Of a DNA stretch of 64,000 bases, positions 9,206-17,995 are shown piece after piece; positions within the stretch are counted from its first letter, which is position 1; each line of letters starts with the position of its first letter. The stretch covers positions 93,896 to 157,895 of the forward strand of contig NZ_PVYW01000022.1 of the NCBI RefSeq assembly GCF_003001675.1, written 5' to 3'. Source of the DNA: Cohnella sp. SGD-V74 (lineage in GTDB: Bacteria > Bacillota > Bacilli > Paenibacillales > Paenibacillaceae). Both the position numbers and the translations under genes were made by a program. The notes under the pieces are model-generated. The model was not told where the DNA came from. It did no database searches and saw nothing but the letters and a program-made list of their open reading frames with translations.

Positions 9206-10483
9206 CTATTTCCCTCCTTGCTGCCTGCCGCCGAACTTCTCCAACGCCCGTCGCAGCTCCGGATGCGACTCCGCATACGCCGCCGCGCTCACCCCGAGCT
9301 TCGCTGCTTCCCATGCCTGCTTCATGCTGAGAACGCCGGCGCCCGGCCCGTCCGGATGCGCCATAATGCCGCCGCCCGCCACATGCAGCAAGTCGCAGGT
9401 GCCGAGCTCGCGGTACGTATCCTCGACCATAGCCGCCGATTGCCCGCTGGACAGAACCGGCATCGCCTCATACCCGCCAAGCAACGGCTCGCGAATGGCC
9501 TGCACCGAGCGAATGACCGATCCGTTGCTCTCGTAGAACTTGCTGTTGAGCGCATTGACGTGCAGATGATCGGCGCCGGCCAGCCGACATAGCTTCTGAT
9601 ACGCGGTGAACGACATGCCGAGCATCGGACAGCGCGTCATCATTCCCCACTGATTGCGATGACCGTGGATCGGAAGCTCGCTGTAACGGTTCAGATGCGC
9701 CAGACCCGCCAATCCGATGCTTTGCACGCTGACCATGACGCACGTTCCGCCCGACTCCGCGACCAGATCGTGGCGGCGCTTCAATTCATCGATCTCCCCC
9801 GTAATGTTAAACGCGTACATCGTCTTGCGTCCGGTCCGTTCGCTGGCGCGCTCGATTTCTTCCATCACGGCCTTGACCTTATGCTCGAACGGCGCAAACA
9901 GGGGGCTCGCGTTCAATTCGTCATCCTTGATGAAGTCCAGTCCCGCCTCGGCCAATCCTCTTACGACCGCGCGCAGCTCTTCGATGGTCAGACCCACGCT
10001 CGGCTTGACGATCGTGCCGATGATCGGGCGGTCCTGGACGCCGGCCAGCCTGCGCGTGCCCGCCACCCCGAACTTCGGTCCGGCGTACGCGGCGGCGAAT
10101 TCATCAGGCAAATCCAGATCCATCAGACGAATCCCGGAAAATTCCTGCAGCTCGTATAAATTGCCGGCGACCGTCGCCAGCAGATTCGGAATGGACGGCC
10201 CGAAATTCGCGTACGGAAATTCCAGCACGACTTCGCAGCGATGATAGTTCCCGTCATGGCCTATTGGCGTCGCCGCGCCGGGCAGCGACGGCTGTCGGAC
10301 GACTTCCGACTGCCGGACGGAGACGATTCGGGCAGCGCTGCGCTCCCGGACCTCGTCCGTCTCCCCGGGAACGGCAATGAACGTTCCGGTCGATTGCTCT
10401 CCGGCCATCGCCTCGGCGGCGCGGGCGGGCTCATACGGGGTTTCGATCCAATAAGCGGCGCGAACTACGGATGGTTTCGCCAT
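9206..10483 (-). CDS. oiaX: RuBisCO-like protein, probable 3-oxo-isoapionate-4-phosphate transcarboxylase/hydrolase
   Basis: 425 residues, about the length of a RuBisCO large subunit without extensions. Conserved RuBisCO-type positions include GTIVKPSVGLT (catalytic lysine), FIKDDE (the lysine that is carbamylated and the two metal-binding acids), HGHRNQ (histidine) and a loop-6-like SKFYES. So the metal and carbamate site is kept, but this is not a CO2-fixing enzyme: no small-subunit or phosphoribulokinase gene is seen, and the context is sugar-acid breakdown. OiaX cleaves 3-oxo-isoapionate 4-phosphate to 3-phosphoglycerate and glycolate. The start at 10483 follows the apnL stop by 4 bases, with AAAGGA as ribosome site; a longer frame upstream would overlap apnL. 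Confidence 0.85.
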   Translation of the reverse strand: MAKPSVVRAAYWIETPYEPARAAEAMAGEQSTGTFIAVPGETDEVRERSAARIVSVRQSEVVRQPSLPGAATPIGHDGNYHRCEVVLEFPYANFGPSIPNLLATVAGNLYELQEFSGIRLMDLDLPDEFAAAYAGPKFGVAGTRRLAGVQDRPIIGTIVKPSVGLTIEELRAVVRGLAEAGLDFIKDDELNASPLFAPFEHKVKAVMEEIERASERTGRKTMYAFNITGEIDELKRRHDLVAESGGTCVMVSVQSIGLAGLAHLNRYSELPIHGHRNQWGMMTRCPMLGMSFTAYQKLCRLAGADHLHVNALNSKFYESNGSVIRSVQAIREPLLGGYEAMPVLSSGQSAAMVEDTYRELGTCDLLHVAGGGIMAHPDGPGAGVLSMKQAWEAAKLGVSAAAYAESHPELRRALEKFGGRQQGGK

Positions 10484-10487
10484 CGTT

Positions 10488-12374
10488 TCACAATCCTTTC
10501 TCATGCGCGTTCTCGGTTGACTCGGCGGCGTCCGCTGCATCGGTGTCGCGACAATCCAAGCGAATGCAGCCATAAGGCTGAAGCGTTAACATGACCCGGC
10601 GGCCGGCCTGAGCGGGCAGCTGTTCCGTCGCCCGTTCCTCGGATTCCCCGTAGAAATTCGTTGCGACAGAATAAATCGAATCCGCTCCGAGATCGATGTC
10701 GACCTCCTGCGCTTCGTTCTCCAGGTTGGCGACCGTCAGCCGCAAGCGGCCTTCGGGATGCCGAAGCGCCAATGCCGCTGCCCGGCCGGAAGAGCATTGC
10801 ACCGCAAGGACGCGGGCATCGGGCTCGGCCATGACATCTTGCAGCAGGAAGTACAACGGAATCGGCGCGCCATCCGGCGCCACTCCGAGCGGCCCGGACG
10901 CTTCATAATAGGTAAGCCGGCGGGTTTCCGGCGTACATAGCGCAGCCAAGCTGCCCAACGTCCAAGCTGTGCCGAATTTCTCTCCTTGCCGGTCGTCTGT
11001 CTGATCGGCAATCGGAATGCTGCCGTCTCCGGAAGTCGCATTCGGATTCAGCCGCGGCTTAAAGGTGATCGGCCCGATGCTAAGCGGCTTGCCGGACTTG
11101 AAGGCGGCATCGTCGGCCGTCGTCCTCTGGGCGGCCAACGTCTCCATCAGAGACCGGTCGTCGAAGGCATGCACCTGCGGATTGATCGTATACGCAGCGA
11201 AGTCCATCTCCGCCAGCGGCAGCGCCGAACGGTTGAACTCCGCATAATAGGCCCGGGTTCCTCCTCCGACCGGAAGCTCCAGGCCGCTGGCCCGGATGGC
11301 GCTGCGCATGCCGCGAAGCGCAGCTTCATCGGTAACGATCGCCCCCGCCGAATAGGGGATCAGCCATATGCCGCGGCGGCCGATCCCTGACACAGCCAGT
11401 TTCTCGGCCAGCTCCGCCGCCCGGCGGCCTCCTTCATCCAGCAGCACTTCGAGTTCCAACCCGCAGCCGATCCGCTCCGCCGCATCGACGGCCTCCTCCA
11501 GACGAATCGGCCACTCGGCGCAAGACAAGTCAAGCGTGCCGCGCAGATGCGAAGGCTTGAGGCGCGACAGCCGCTCGGCCGCCCGGGAATCGATCCCGTT
11601 CGGTCCTAGCGCAATGCCGATGCCCGGCAAAGCGCAGCCGGATTCCCTCCGTACGGCGATTCGAACCGCCTCTCGCTGGGCGCTGTCGTTGGTGCCGCCC
11701 CGTCCCAAGCCGGCCTCTTCCGCAGCCTCCCCTTCGATTTCGATCAACACCGTCTGCGCAATTCTTTCCCCCGCTTGGACCGAAGCCGGATAAGGCACGG
11801 ACAACGGGGTACAGTACGTCTTGTAGGAAGCGTCGGTCCAATTGCGCTGATCTTCCATTTCGAACAAGTCGCCCGAGAAAATCATTCGCACGCGGCAGCC
11901 GGGCGCGGGCTCGTACGTCATTGCGCGAACGCCCTTGAACGGTTGATGAGGAGCGATTCGTTCGGGAAATGCGCCTCGCGCTATCCCTTCTTCCGTATCG
12001 ACCTCAAGCGGCAACCCGGCAAAACCCATCGGGTGCAGCACGCAGAACCCGATCCGATTTTTCAGGAACGAGGCGCGGGCAATGCCGTCGAAATCGAATC
12101 GAATGCTGTCGGGGGTCATTCGGATCATACCGTTCCATTCGAAGTCGATCTCATCCTGCGCGTGACGGCAATGGAATTCCACGATCGCTTGGTCGTGAAG
12201 CGATTGAATGCGCTTGATTTCCAGCCTGGGCGCCACCGTTCCCCAATTGCGGTCTCTCACCGCCGCATAGATGCCGCGAACGATCTCCTGTCCCCCGTAT
12301 GCGATCGTTCGCAAACCGCCTTCCTCGAAAAAGGCTTGCAGCGGTCCGGCGCTCAATTTTACGGGCGATTTCAT
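10488..12374 (-). CDS. apnL: Probable D-apionate lactonase
   Basis: 628 residues without a signal peptide. The N-terminal stretch includes GIYAAVRDRNWGTVAP, which I recognise from the D-apionate lactonase family. The rest has a beta-rich N-terminal half and a barrel-like middle (about 260-480). It would open D-apionolactone, the product of ApsD, to D-apionate. The ATG at 12374 was chosen because GCGGGGGAAG precedes it; a start 30 bases upstream has no good ribosome site. It is the first gene of the minus-strand operon and faces the divergent kinase gene across a 107-base promoter region. Confidence 0.78.
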   Translation of the reverse strand: MKSPVKLSAGPLQAFFEEGGLRTIAYGGQEIVRGIYAAVRDRNWGTVAPRLEIKRIQSLHDQAIVEFHCRHAQDEIDFEWNGMIRMTPDSIRFDFDGIARASFLKNRIGFCVLHPMGFAGLPLEVDTEEGIARGAFPERIAPHQPFKGVRAMTYEPAPGCRVRMIFSGDLFEMEDQRNWTDASYKTYCTPLSVPYPASVQAGERIAQTVLIEIEGEAAEEAGLGRGGTNDSAQREAVRIAVRRESGCALPGIGIALGPNGIDSRAAERLSRLKPSHLRGTLDLSCAEWPIRLEEAVDAAERIGCGLELEVLLDEGGRRAAELAEKLAVSGIGRRGIWLIPYSAGAIVTDEAALRGMRSAIRASGLELPVGGGTRAYYAEFNRSALPLAEMDFAAYTINPQVHAFDDRSLMETLAAQRTTADDAAFKSGKPLSIGPITFKPRLNPNATSGDGSIPIADQTDDRQGEKFGTAWTLGSLAALCTPETRRLTYYEASGPLGVAPDGAPIPLYFLLQDVMAEPDARVLAVQCSSGRAAALALRHPEGRLRLTVANLENEAQEVDIDLGADSIYSVATNFYGESEERATEQLPAQAGRRVMLTLQPYGCIRLDCRDTDAADAAESTENAHEKGL

Positions 12375-12481
12375 TTTTCTTCCCCCGCCTTTTAAGAAAT
12401 ACATCTTAGATCTAAGTTAGATAATAGTTGCTGCCGATAATATCGTCAAGCTCTATATATCCCCGCAGAGGAGAGACGGAC
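12375..12481. promoter_or_regulatory. Divergent promoter region with a 12-bp palindromic operator candidate
   Basis: This short gap drives both halves of the apiose locus. It holds a perfect palindrome CTTAGATCTAAG at 12405-12416, extended by a further TTAGAT at 12416-12421. It lies 31 bases upstream of the apnL start. A GntR/FCD repressor encoded in the locus is the natural candidate to bind it, but the pairing of site and protein is inference. Confidence 0.45.
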
Positions 12482-14290
12482 ATGTTCCGCTTGTTCGATC
12501 CAGACAAGCTCAGATCCATCACCGCCAAGATGATCGCCACTTTCTTACTGGCTCTGACGCCTATGTACTTAGTCAGTCTGCAGCTGAATCGCATGGGCTC
12601 GGACAGCGTGATGCAGCAAGTTCGGGATTCGATGAACTCGCGCGTCGCCTATTATTTGAATTCCTTGCAAACCGCCGTCGACGGCATTACCCGTCTGCAG
12701 CGTCAATACGTCATCGACGAGGATATCCAGAAGCTCGCCAATATTGCGCCGTCCATGAGCTTGTTCGAGCGAGCGATGGCGGAGCGGCGCATCCAGGACA
12801 AAATGATGCTGATGACGATCTCAAGTCCTTACGTGCTGGAATCCCGCATCTATTTGCCCATGATCGGCAAGACGATTTTGTCCGCCTCCGACGAAGGAGA
12901 GATGAGCCCGGATCGGATCGAGGCGGCCAAACGGGCCGCGCTGAGCCAGCCGAAGCCGCTCGTCAAGCTGGGAGAACGGATGGTCATCCAGCATATTTCC
13001 CCCAACCCTCAGGTGGCGCCGGAGAAGACCGCCTTCATTATGCAAACGGATATTTCCGCCGCCCGTATTCTGGAGGAGCTGGATCAATTGGCCGCCGATT
13101 CGGAGAGCGGCGCCGTATTGATCAACCGATCCCAGAGCTGGACGATATCGAGCATGGCGGACGCCGAGCTGAGCGCACGGACCGTCGCTTTGGCGAACGA
13201 GCGGCTCGAAGCCGGCCTGCATTCCGGGGACACTCGAATGACGTACAACGGACACCGTTATCTCGTCGCGCACACCTATTCCGAAGCCTTGCAGTGTTCC
13301 CTGCTGTTGACTTTGCGGGAGGATAAGGTCATCGGTCCGCTGAGTCGTTACCGGGAATGGTTCTGGGTATTGTCCGGCCTGTCTTTGCTGACCGTGCTGT
13401 TGTTCTCTTCCTCCATCTACCGCGTCATTCACAAGCCGCTTCGCAGCATGGTGACCGCTTTCCGCAAGCTGGAACGCGGCGATATGAACGTGCGCATCGA
13501 CATGCGCAGACAGGATGAATTCCAATACCTGTATAAACAGTTCAATACGACGGCGGAACAACTGAAACACCTGATCGAAGAAGTTTACGAAAATCGCATT
13601 GCCTTGCAGCGGTCGGAACTGAAGCAGCTGCAATCGCAAATCAACCCGCATTTTCTCTATAACACTTATTTTCTTGTACACCGCATGGCCAAGGCGATGA
13701 AGATAGAACAAGTCATCAGGGCAACCGAATATTTAGGCGTCTACTTTCAGCATATTACGCGCAACGCTCAGGAGATCGTTCCTCTGGAGATGGAATACCG
13801 GCACATCGCAGCCTATATCGAGCTGCAGTCGCTCCGATTCCACAACCGGATCACGCCAACCGTCGAGCCTCTTCCCGAATCTCTGAAGGCGGTGCCCGTA
13901 CCCCGGCTGCTGCTGCAGCCGATGGTCGAGAATGCCTACCAGCATGGACTGAAGGAAAAGCTGGAGGGCGGACTCATCCGCATTGGCGCGGTCGAATCTC
14001 ACAGCAGCCGTATAGACAACCATCTGTCGGAAAACGGGGTTTTGCTGTTCACCGTCGAGGACAACGGAGACGAGTTAAGCGATGAAGCGCTTGCCGCCTT
14101 GCAAGATAAGCTGTCGGATAAGTTCGACGACAAGGAAACGACCGGGTTGCTTAACGTCCATCGGCGGGTTCAGCTCCGTTACGGCAGCGCCTACGGCATT
14201 ACTCTGTCGCGGAGCAAGCTCGGGGGTCTTCGCGTCCAACTCGCCCTTCCCCTTCAGGAACAGGTTGTAAAAATCGGTCAATCCAAGTAA
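12482..14290 (+). CDS. YesM-type sensor histidine kinase for the apiose importer
   Basis: 602 residues. Transmembrane segments are at about 17-35 and 290-312, enclosing a 250-residue extracellular sensor. A HAMP domain follows (IHKPLRSMVTAFRKLERGDM), then the His_kinase domain with the phospho-acceptor in QINPHFLYN, and a HATPase region (QPMVENAYQHGLKEKL as N box, VEDNGDE as G1). The ATG at 12482 is preceded by GAGGAGAG. Such kinases pair with AraC-type response regulators, and one is encoded at the end of this operon. Inferred role: to sense an extracellular apiosyl saccharide, or its complex with the binding protein, and switch on the importer. Confidence 0.88.
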   Translation: MFRLFDPDKLRSITAKMIATFLLALTPMYLVSLQLNRMGSDSVMQQVRDSMNSRVAYYLNSLQTAVDGITRLQRQYVIDEDIQKLANIAPSMSLFERAMAERRIQDKMMLMTISSPYVLESRIYLPMIGKTILSASDEGEMSPDRIEAAKRAALSQPKPLVKLGERMVIQHISPNPQVAPEKTAFIMQTDISAARILEELDQLAADSESGAVLINRSQSWTISSMADAELSARTVALANERLEAGLHSGDTRMTYNGHRYLVAHTYSEALQCSLLLTLREDKVIGPLSRYREWFWVLSGLSLLTVLLFSSSIYRVIHKPLRSMVTAFRKLERGDMNVRIDMRRQDEFQYLYKQFNTTAEQLKHLIEEVYENRIALQRSELKQLQSQINPHFLYNTYFLVHRMAKAMKIEQVIRATEYLGVYFQHITRNAQEIVPLEMEYRHIAAYIELQSLRFHNRITPTVEPLPESLKAVPVPRLLLQPMVENAYQHGLKEKLEGGLIRIGAVESHSSRIDNHLSENGVLLFTVEDNGDELSDEALAALQDKLSDKFDDKETTGLLNVHRRVQLRYGSAYGITLSRSKLGGLRVQLALPLQEQVVKIGQSK

Positions 14291-14375
14291 ACGTTCGATT
14301 ATTGAGGCCGGTATCCCTCCGTCCCATAATGAATGCTGAGGGACGATCCTCAACACTTGATAAGGGGGAACACAC

Positions 14376-16082
14376 ATGAGAGCTATACCTAAACCAATGA
14401 AACCGCTCGCGATTGCCGTCACTCTCTCCATGCTGCTGGCCGCGTGCAGCAGCGGCAACAACGGGGAGAGCCAACCTGCTTCGCCGGCTCCTGGAAGCAG
14501 TTCATCGTCTTCCGCGAGCGCAAGCGAAGACCCGGGCATCCCGACCGATCCGTTCGCTCCGTACCCGGAAACGGTCAAGCTGACGTTCAGCCGCTATCAA
14601 GGCCAGGAAGTCAAATTTCTGAACGACGACACGGTTGACGACAATCTCATTATCCGTGAATACAAAGAGATACTGAATATCGATGTCAAGAACGCCTGGG
14701 TCGTAAAAGGCACCGGAGAGCAGTACGAGCAGAAGATGAACGTGGTCATCGCGTCGAACGACCTGCCTGATCTGATGTACGTGAACGCGCAGCAGTTGAA
14801 ACAATTGGTGGAAGCCGATCTGGTGCAGGATCTGGGACCTTTGCTCGAAAAGTACGGTTCCCCTTACGCCAAAGACGTCATGACTCAGGATGGCGGCAAC
14901 GCTCTGAAATCGGCGACGTTCGGAGGCAAGCTGCTGGCCATTCCGCAAACGGGTTCGAACATCGATTCCACACCGATTTTGTGGGTCCGCGAAGATTGGC
15001 GCCAAAAGCTGAATCTGCCGGAGCCGAAAACGTTCGACGATTTCCTCAAGCTGGCGGAAGCGTTCTCCAAGCAGGATCCGGACGACAACGGCAAACAAGA
15101 CACCTACGGATTCGGCGTAAGCAAGGAATTATGGGGCGGTATGCCCGGACTTGAAGGCTTCTTCAATATGTACGGCGCTTTTCCGAGCATCTGGGTGAAA
15201 GGCGACGACGGAGCGCTGACCTACGGCTCCATTCAGCCTGAAGTCAAGGACGCGCTCGGCAAGCTTGCCGAACTGTACAAGGACGGACAGATCGATCCGG
15301 AATTCGCCTCCAAGGACGGAGGGAAAATCGCCGAAGCCGCTACGAGCGGCAAGCTGGGCATGTATTTCGGCGCTATGTGGACGCCGCTGTGGCCTCTGCA
15401 AGACGGCAAAAACCAAAATCCGGATATGGAGTGGCAAGCCTATCCCGTCCCTGCCATGGGCAACGAAGCGCCTAAAGTATCCGCCGCGTTCCCTGTAACC
15501 AAATACTTTGCCGTCAGGAAGGGCTACGAGCATCCGGAAGCGGCGATCAAGCTGCTTAATCTGGATCTGGAGCGTCACTGGGGATCCATGTACGATCCGG
15601 ACAAATATTTCGCCGACAAAGGCTCCATCGAATTCCGCAAATATTCGATCTATCCCGAGGCGGAGCCGAGCCGGCGCAACCTGACGATCCATCAGAAAGT
15701 CGTCGAAGCGTTCGAGACGGGCGACCTCTCCAAGCTGAACGTGGAAGAGACGGACAAGTACAATATGATCAAGGATTACTTGGAAAACGGAGATCTCGGC
15801 GGATGGGGATGGGACCGGGTATTCGGCAAACGCGGCTCGTTCGAAGTCATCAACAACTATGTCAATAACGGCCAAGTTTACGATAACGAATTTTACGGAG
15901 CGCCGACCGAAGCGATGGGCGAGAAATCGGCAGCTCTCGGCAAAATGCAACTGGAGACGTTCACCAAAATCATTATGGGCGCCGCCAACCTCGATGCTTT
16001 CGACAAATACGTGAGCGACTACAAGAAACTCGGCGGAGACGATATCGCCAAAGAAGTCAATGAATGGAAGGCTCTCCAGTAG
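14376..16082 (+). CDS. LplA-type extracellular sugar-binding lipoprotein
   Basis: 568 residues. A lipoprotein signal peptide ends in the lipobox LLAAC (Cys near residue 24), followed by a Ser/Pro/Ala-rich linker to about residue 50. The body is a family-1-like solute-binding fold of the long LplA/YtcQ type found with YesMN kinases. A calcium-loop-like motif, DPDDNGKQDTYGF, lies near residue 233. It would deliver a saccharide to the two permeases downstream. GGGGG precedes the ATG. The apiose-derived ligand is inferred from the divergent catabolic operon. A hairpin after the gene may set its expression above that of the permeases. Confidence 0.88.
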   Translation: MRAIPKPMKPLAIAVTLSMLLAACSSGNNGESQPASPAPGSSSSSSASASEDPGIPTDPFAPYPETVKLTFSRYQGQEVKFLNDDTVDDNLIIREYKEILNIDVKNAWVVKGTGEQYEQKMNVVIASNDLPDLMYVNAQQLKQLVEADLVQDLGPLLEKYGSPYAKDVMTQDGGNALKSATFGGKLLAIPQTGSNIDSTPILWVREDWRQKLNLPEPKTFDDFLKLAEAFSKQDPDDNGKQDTYGFGVSKELWGGMPGLEGFFNMYGAFPSIWVKGDDGALTYGSIQPEVKDALGKLAELYKDGQIDPEFASKDGGKIAEAATSGKLGMYFGAMWTPLWPLQDGKNQNPDMEWQAYPVPAMGNEAPKVSAAFPVTKYFAVRKGYEHPEAAIKLLNLDLERHWGSMYDPDKYFADKGSIEFRKYSIYPEAEPSRRNLTIHQKVVEAFETGDLSKLNVEETDKYNMIKDYLENGDLGGWGWDRVFGKRGSFEVINNYVNNGQVYDNEFYGAPTEAMGEKSAALGKMQLETFTKIIMGAANLDAFDKYVSDYKKLGGDDIAKEVNEWKALQ

Positions 16083-16115
16083 TACCGAGTAGCGAATAAC
16101 GGCAGAGAACGCACC

Positions 16116-16149
16116 GAAGGGATAAGTGAACGACCCTGCTTGTCCCTTC
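16116..16149 (+). terminator. Intercistronic hairpin between binding-protein and permease genes
   Basis: GAAGGGATAAG pairs with CTTGTCCCTTC across a 12-base loop (11-bp stem with one G-U pair) and no long T-run. Such hairpins after a binding-protein gene usually stabilise the upstream mRNA and lower read-through to the permeases. Confidence 0.5.
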
Positions 16150-16182
16150 TTGCGTTTGCATCTGCAGCGCAGGAGGAACAAC

Positions 16183-17082
16183 ATGCTCAGATTAAGACGA
16201 TTTCGCGATATGCCGCTGCATCTGATGCTGCTGCCCGGAGTTATCCTGGTATTCATCTACAGCTATCTTCCGCTTGCGGGGATCGCCATCGGATTTCAGA
16301 AATTTATGCCTTCGAAAGGCTTATTCGGCTCCAAGTGGACCGGACTCGATAATCTCCACTATATGTTGAACATGCCGGGAATCGGCCAGGTCGTCTGGAA
16401 CACGTTCTATATTTCCAGCTTGAAAATCCTGTTCGGACTGCTCGTTCCGATTGTCATAGCGTTACTGCTGAATGAAATCGCGGCTCATCGCATCAAAAAA
16501 ACGTTTCAAACTTTGATTTATCTCCCCCACTTTCTGTCCTGGATCATTCTGGGCGGCATTCTCGTCGACATCCTGTCGCCGGGGCATGGTATCGTCAATC
16601 AGATCCTCGGCCTGTTCGGCATCAAGCCGATCTATTTTCTCGGCAACAACGACTGGTTTCCGTTTACGCTCGTCGCCAGCGATATTTGGAAAGAATTCGG
16701 CTTCAATACCATCGTGTATTTGGCCGCGCTGACGTCCATCAATCCCGCTCTCTACGAAGCGGCCTATATGGACGGCGCAGGTCGATGGAAACAAACCTGG
16801 TACGTTACGCTCCCCGGCATGCTGCCGATCATCGTGCTGCTGGCCACGCTCAGCCTGGGCAACGTGCTGAATGCCGGCTTCGACCAAGTATTCAATCTGT
16901 ACAGTCCGGCCGTTTACGAGAGCGGCGATATTATCGATACGCTCGTCTATCGGACAGGTCTCGTCGACATGCAATACGGCGTCGCAACGATCGTCGGTGT
17001 ATTCAAATCCGCGATATCGCTGGTCCTGATCTCCTTCTCTTATTGGGCAGCCTACCGATTCGCCAATTATCGCATCTTCTAG
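16183..17082 (+). CDS. LplB-type sugar ABC transporter permease
   Basis: 299 residues with six predicted membrane helices, beginning MPLHLMLLPGVILVFIYSYL. The cytoplasmic EAA loop is YEAAYMDGAGRWKQTWYVTL. This is the typical first permease of the LplA/B/C sugar importers. AGGAGGA stands 6 bases before the ATG at 16183; a longer frame upstream would run through the intercistronic hairpin. No ATPase gene is present in the locus, which is normal for this group, where a shared MsmX-type ATPase usually energises several importers. Confidence 0.9.
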   Translation: MLRLRRFRDMPLHLMLLPGVILVFIYSYLPLAGIAIGFQKFMPSKGLFGSKWTGLDNLHYMLNMPGIGQVVWNTFYISSLKILFGLLVPIVIALLLNEIAAHRIKKTFQTLIYLPHFLSWIILGGILVDILSPGHGIVNQILGLFGIKPIYFLGNNDWFPFTLVASDIWKEFGFNTIVYLAALTSINPALYEAAYMDGAGRWKQTWYVTLPGMLPIIVLLATLSLGNVLNAGFDQVFNLYSPAVYESGDIIDTLVYRTGLVDMQYGVATIVGVFKSAISLVLISFSYWAAYRFANYRIF

Positions 17083-17100
17083 AGAAAGGAGGCGGCGTGG

Positions 17101-17982
17101 ATGTATGCCAATACTGTCGGCAGAAAAACGTTCCAGTTCGCCAATTACACGTTTCTGATCCTGCTGTCGCTGACTTGTCTGTTTCCGCTTATCCATGTGC
17201 TTGCGATCTCATTCAGTTCCAGCAGCGCGGCGACCGCAGGCCTCGTCACCTTCTGGCCCGTGGACTTCACGACGAAATCTTATCAATACATTTTGGAGGA
17301 ACCCGCCTTTATCCGTTCATTCGGCGTTGCGCTGCAGCGCGTAGCGCTTGGGACGGTCCTTAACATGCTGCTTACCGTGCTCGTGGCCTACCCGCTGTCC
17401 AAAGAAGCCCGCGTTTTCCGCTATCGCACCGTTTACGCCTGGTATTTCGTGTTTACGATTTTGCTCAGCGGAGGCTTGATCCCGTGGTATATGACGATCA
17501 AGGCAACCGGAATTATGGATACGCTATGGGCGTTGGTGCTTCCTGGCGCCGTACCGGTATTCAATGTTATTCTGATGCTGAACTTCTTCCGCGGATTGCC
17601 GAAAGAATTGGAGGAATCCGCCTTTATCGACGGATCCGGCTATTGGGGAGCGCTGTGGCGGATTTATATTCCGCTCTCGAAAGCCTCGCTGGCAACGGTC
17701 GCTTTGTTCACCGTCGTCGGCCATTGGAACGCCTGGTTCGACGGTCTGATCCTGATGAATTCGCCGGATCATTATCCGTTATCCACTTATTTGCAGACCA
17801 TCCTGACTAAAATCAACATGTCTTCGCTGACCTCTGATCAAGCGAAGGAGTTGGCGGCCGTATCAGACCGAACGGCCAAAGCCGCCCAGATTTTCCTTGG
17901 AGCTTTGCCGATCCTATGCGTCTATCCGTTCCTGCAGCGTTACTTCGTCAAGGGCATTGTACTAGGCAGCGTGAAGGAATAA
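17101..17982 (+). CDS. LplC-type sugar ABC transporter permease
   Basis: 293 residues, six membrane helices, with the EAA loop EESAFIDGSGYWGALWRIYI and the usual C-terminal YPFLQRYFVKGIVLGSVKE of the LplC/YtcP group. AAAGGAGG stands 9 bases before the ATG. It pairs with the LplB-type permease 18 bases upstream to form the membrane channel. Confidence 0.9.
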   Translation: MYANTVGRKTFQFANYTFLILLSLTCLFPLIHVLAISFSSSSAATAGLVTFWPVDFTTKSYQYILEEPAFIRSFGVALQRVALGTVLNMLLTVLVAYPLSKEARVFRYRTVYAWYFVFTILLSGGLIPWYMTIKATGIMDTLWALVLPGAVPVFNVILMLNFFRGLPKELEESAFIDGSGYWGALWRIYIPLSKASLATVALFTVVGHWNAWFDGLILMNSPDHYPLSTYLQTILTKINMSSLTSDQAKELAAVSDRTAKAAQIFLGALPILCVYPFLQRYFVKGIVLGSVKE

Positions 17983-17995
17983 GGAGGGAACTTGC

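Noticed and set aside
9206..10483. A true CO2-fixing RuBisCO
   Set aside because: The neighbours are apiose-pathway genes, and there is no small-subunit or phosphoribulokinase gene; the RuBisCO-like OiaX reading explains the context.
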